Shown: positions 62,853 through 64,000 of the stretch, in pieces | How positions within the stretch are numbered: the stretch's first letter is position 1 | Layout of the letters: the number at the start of each line of letters is the position of its first letter | Source: Ferranicluibacter rubi | GTDB lineage: Bacteria > Pseudomonadota > Alphaproteobacteria > Rhizobiales > Rhizobiaceae | Direction of reading: 5' to 3' | Assembly: GCF_011603255.1 (NCBI RefSeq) | Contig: NZ_JAANCM010000005.1 | Location: 124,001-188,000, forward strand | Length of the DNA stretch: 64,000 nucleotides | Position numbers and translations under genes: made by a program | The notes under the pieces: generated by a model | What the model saw: the letters and a program-made list of their open reading frames with translations, nothing else | Databases searched by the model: none | What the model was told of the DNA's origin: nothing

Positions 62853-64000
62853 ATGCTCAGAGTTCTCTCGTGCATCACAACGGAGCATGATTTGCGTCTG
62901 GTTGTTTTTGCCGGTTTTCTGTGTCTCGTTTCCTGTGCTGCAGCCATGATGCTTCTGCAGCGCGCCCATCGTGCGGGTGGATATGTGCGGTGGATCTGGC
63001 TCGTCAGCGCCGGGACGTCCGGCGGTTTCGGCATCTGGGCGACGCATTTCGTCGCGATGCTGGCCTATGAGGCTTCGCTGGTTCTCGGCTACGAGCCGTC
63101 GCGCACGCTGCTGTCGCTTGCGATCTCGGTGACGACGACCTTTCTTGCGGTCGCGGTTGCCTCGTTGCTGACCGGCCGTCTGGCCTTCATCATGGCTGGC
63201 ATTCTGTTCGGTCTCGGCGTTTCCACGATGCACTTCGTCGGCATGACGGCCATCGAGTTTCCCGGCGCGATCCACTGGAATGCGACTCTCGTCTGGAGCG
63301 CCATTCTTCTTGCGGTACTGTTTTCGGTTCCCGGATTTGCGTGTGTGAGCCTTGGACGCCGGAGCCCAAAGCGTCTGGCCACTGCGGCAAGCCTTCTGAC
63401 GCTCGGCGTCGTCTCCATGCATTTCACCTCGATGGGTGGTGTTGTCATGACGCCGATGGCCGACTCGCCGCTCCCGTCGAACCTGCTGTCGCCGGCCCTT
63501 ATGGTCATCGTGATCGCCACGACCGCCTTGTCGCTGTTGTTTTCCGTTCTTGCTGCCGCTCTTTTCGCCAGCCGGTCCGAAAACGCGACCATGGCCATGA
63601 ACACGCGGTTCCGGCATCTCGTCCAGGGCGTCAGCGACTACGCGATCTACCTGCTCGATCCCTCGGGTCGGGTAACCAACTGGAACGTCGGCGCGCAGCG
63701 CATGAAGGGCTATGCCGACGGCGAGATCGTCGGCAAGAACTTTGCCGTCTTCTACTCCGAAGACGAACGCGCGAACGGCGCGCCCGAACACGCTCTGCGC
63801 ACGGCGCTTAGCACGGGCAAGTTCGAGACGGAGGGATGGCGGTATCGCAAGGATGGTACGGCGTTCTGGGCGTCCGTCGTGATCGACCCGATCTACGACG
63901 AGCACAACGATCATATCGGCTTTGCCAAGATCACGCGCGACTGTACCGAAGCCAAGGACAGCGCGGCACGGCTGCTCGACGTCACCAACAATCTCTCGAT
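62853..64000 (+). CDS. MHYT-PAS membrane sensor protein, N-terminal part (cut by window edge)
   Basis: Begins at ATG 62853 (GAGG upstream) and stays open to the window end, 382 codons. The N-terminus is an MHYT sensor with seven helices: EHDLRLVVFAGFLCLVSCAAAMMLL, GTSGGFGIWATHFVAMLAYE, GILFGLGVSTMHFVGMTAIEF and LLTLGVVSMHFTSMGGVVM. The recurrent W/M-x-H-F-V-x-M-like motifs bind metal or gases in the proposed model. After about residue 250 a PAS domain follows (FRHLVQGVSDYAIYLLDPSGRVTNWNVGAQRMKGY, then SVVIDPIYDEHNDHIGFAKITRDCTEAK). The output domain is outside the window; a histidine kinase or GGDEF/EAL would be usual. Confidence 0.85.
   Translation, partial: MLRVLSCITTEHDLRLVVFAGFLCLVSCAAAMMLLQRAHRAGGYVRWIWLVSAGTSGGFGIWATHFVAMLAYEASLVLGYEPSRTLLSLAISVTTTFLAVAVASLLTGRLAFIMAGILFGLGVSTMHFVGMTAIEFPGAIHWNATLVWSAILLAVLFSVPGFACVSLGRRSPKRLATAASLLTLGVVSMHFTSMGGVVMTPMADSPLPSNLLSPALMVIVIATTALSLLFSVLAAALFASRSENATMAMNTRFRHLVQGVSDYAIYLLDPSGRVTNWNVGAQRMKGYADGEIVGKNFAVFYSEDERANGAPEHALRTALSTGKFETEGWRYRKDGTAFWASVVIDPIYDEHNDHIGFAKITRDCTEAKDSAARLLDVTNNLS

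Overview
The window is a gene-dense, GC-rich stretch of chromosome from an alphaproteobacterium, almost certainly a member of the Rhizobiaceae (Rhizobium/Agrobacterium/Sinorhizobium relatives). This rests on the linkage lsrB-trxB-LPS core genes-lrp-lpsB-greA, on two tandem small RNAs of the AbcR (alpha-r15) type beside lsrB, on the dctA/dctBD locus with a sigma-54 promoter, and on the alphaproteobacterial form of the SOS box (GAAC-N7-GAAC). No phage, insertion sequence, integrase or CRISPR array was seen.

Layout. 1-5.4 kb: end of a DMT transporter, two small membrane proteins, aspartate aminotransferase aatA, an MFS transporter, and an ArsR regulator with an Old Yellow Enzyme. 5.4-13.7 kb: tandem AbcR-like sRNAs, lsrB, trxB, two LPS-type glycosyltransferases, lrp, an unassigned LPS-region protein, lpsB, and greA with a structured leader. 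13.8-27.9 kb: a chemotaxis receptor coupled to a small membrane protein, carB, a zinc metallopeptidase, phoX behind a PHO box, two drug-type transporters, carA and yqeY. 27.9-34.9 kb: dnaG, recQ (SOS-like box upstream) and rpoD. 35-40.3 kb: mostly small stand-alone genes (GNAT, TonB-like DUF930 protein, DUF1428, YjbQ, SnoaL-like, secreted Arg-rich protein, SIMPL) and tRNA-Ile(CAU).

40.5-48.4 kb is a sulfonate-use cluster: a flavin reductase and a flavoprotein on the minus strand, diverging from ssuA-ssuC-ssuB-ssuD, followed by a second flavoprotein paralogous to the first. Three non-coding gaps of this cluster carry the same dyad, GTCTA-N9-TAGAC or a near match, which looks like a shared operator. 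The two flavoproteins are not part of the classical Ssu pathway and are the best candidate for something undescribed. 48.3-51.7 kb holds an MmeI-like type IIG restriction-modification gene whose reading frame is broken by one base inside the ExK motif of the nuclease domain, leaving the methyltransferase part open.

51.9-64 kb: an alpha-ketoglutaric semialdehyde-type dehydrogenase, a TauE/SafE permease, a DedA protein, an ECF sigma factor/anti-sigma/fasciclin module, a DUF1127 protein, the C4-dicarboxylate locus dctA-dctB-dctD with sigma-54 promoter and DctD-type activator sites, and the start of an MHYT-PAS membrane sensor that runs off the window. Starts were chosen from ribosome-binding sites and family lengths; family assignments are from motif recognition, with no database search.
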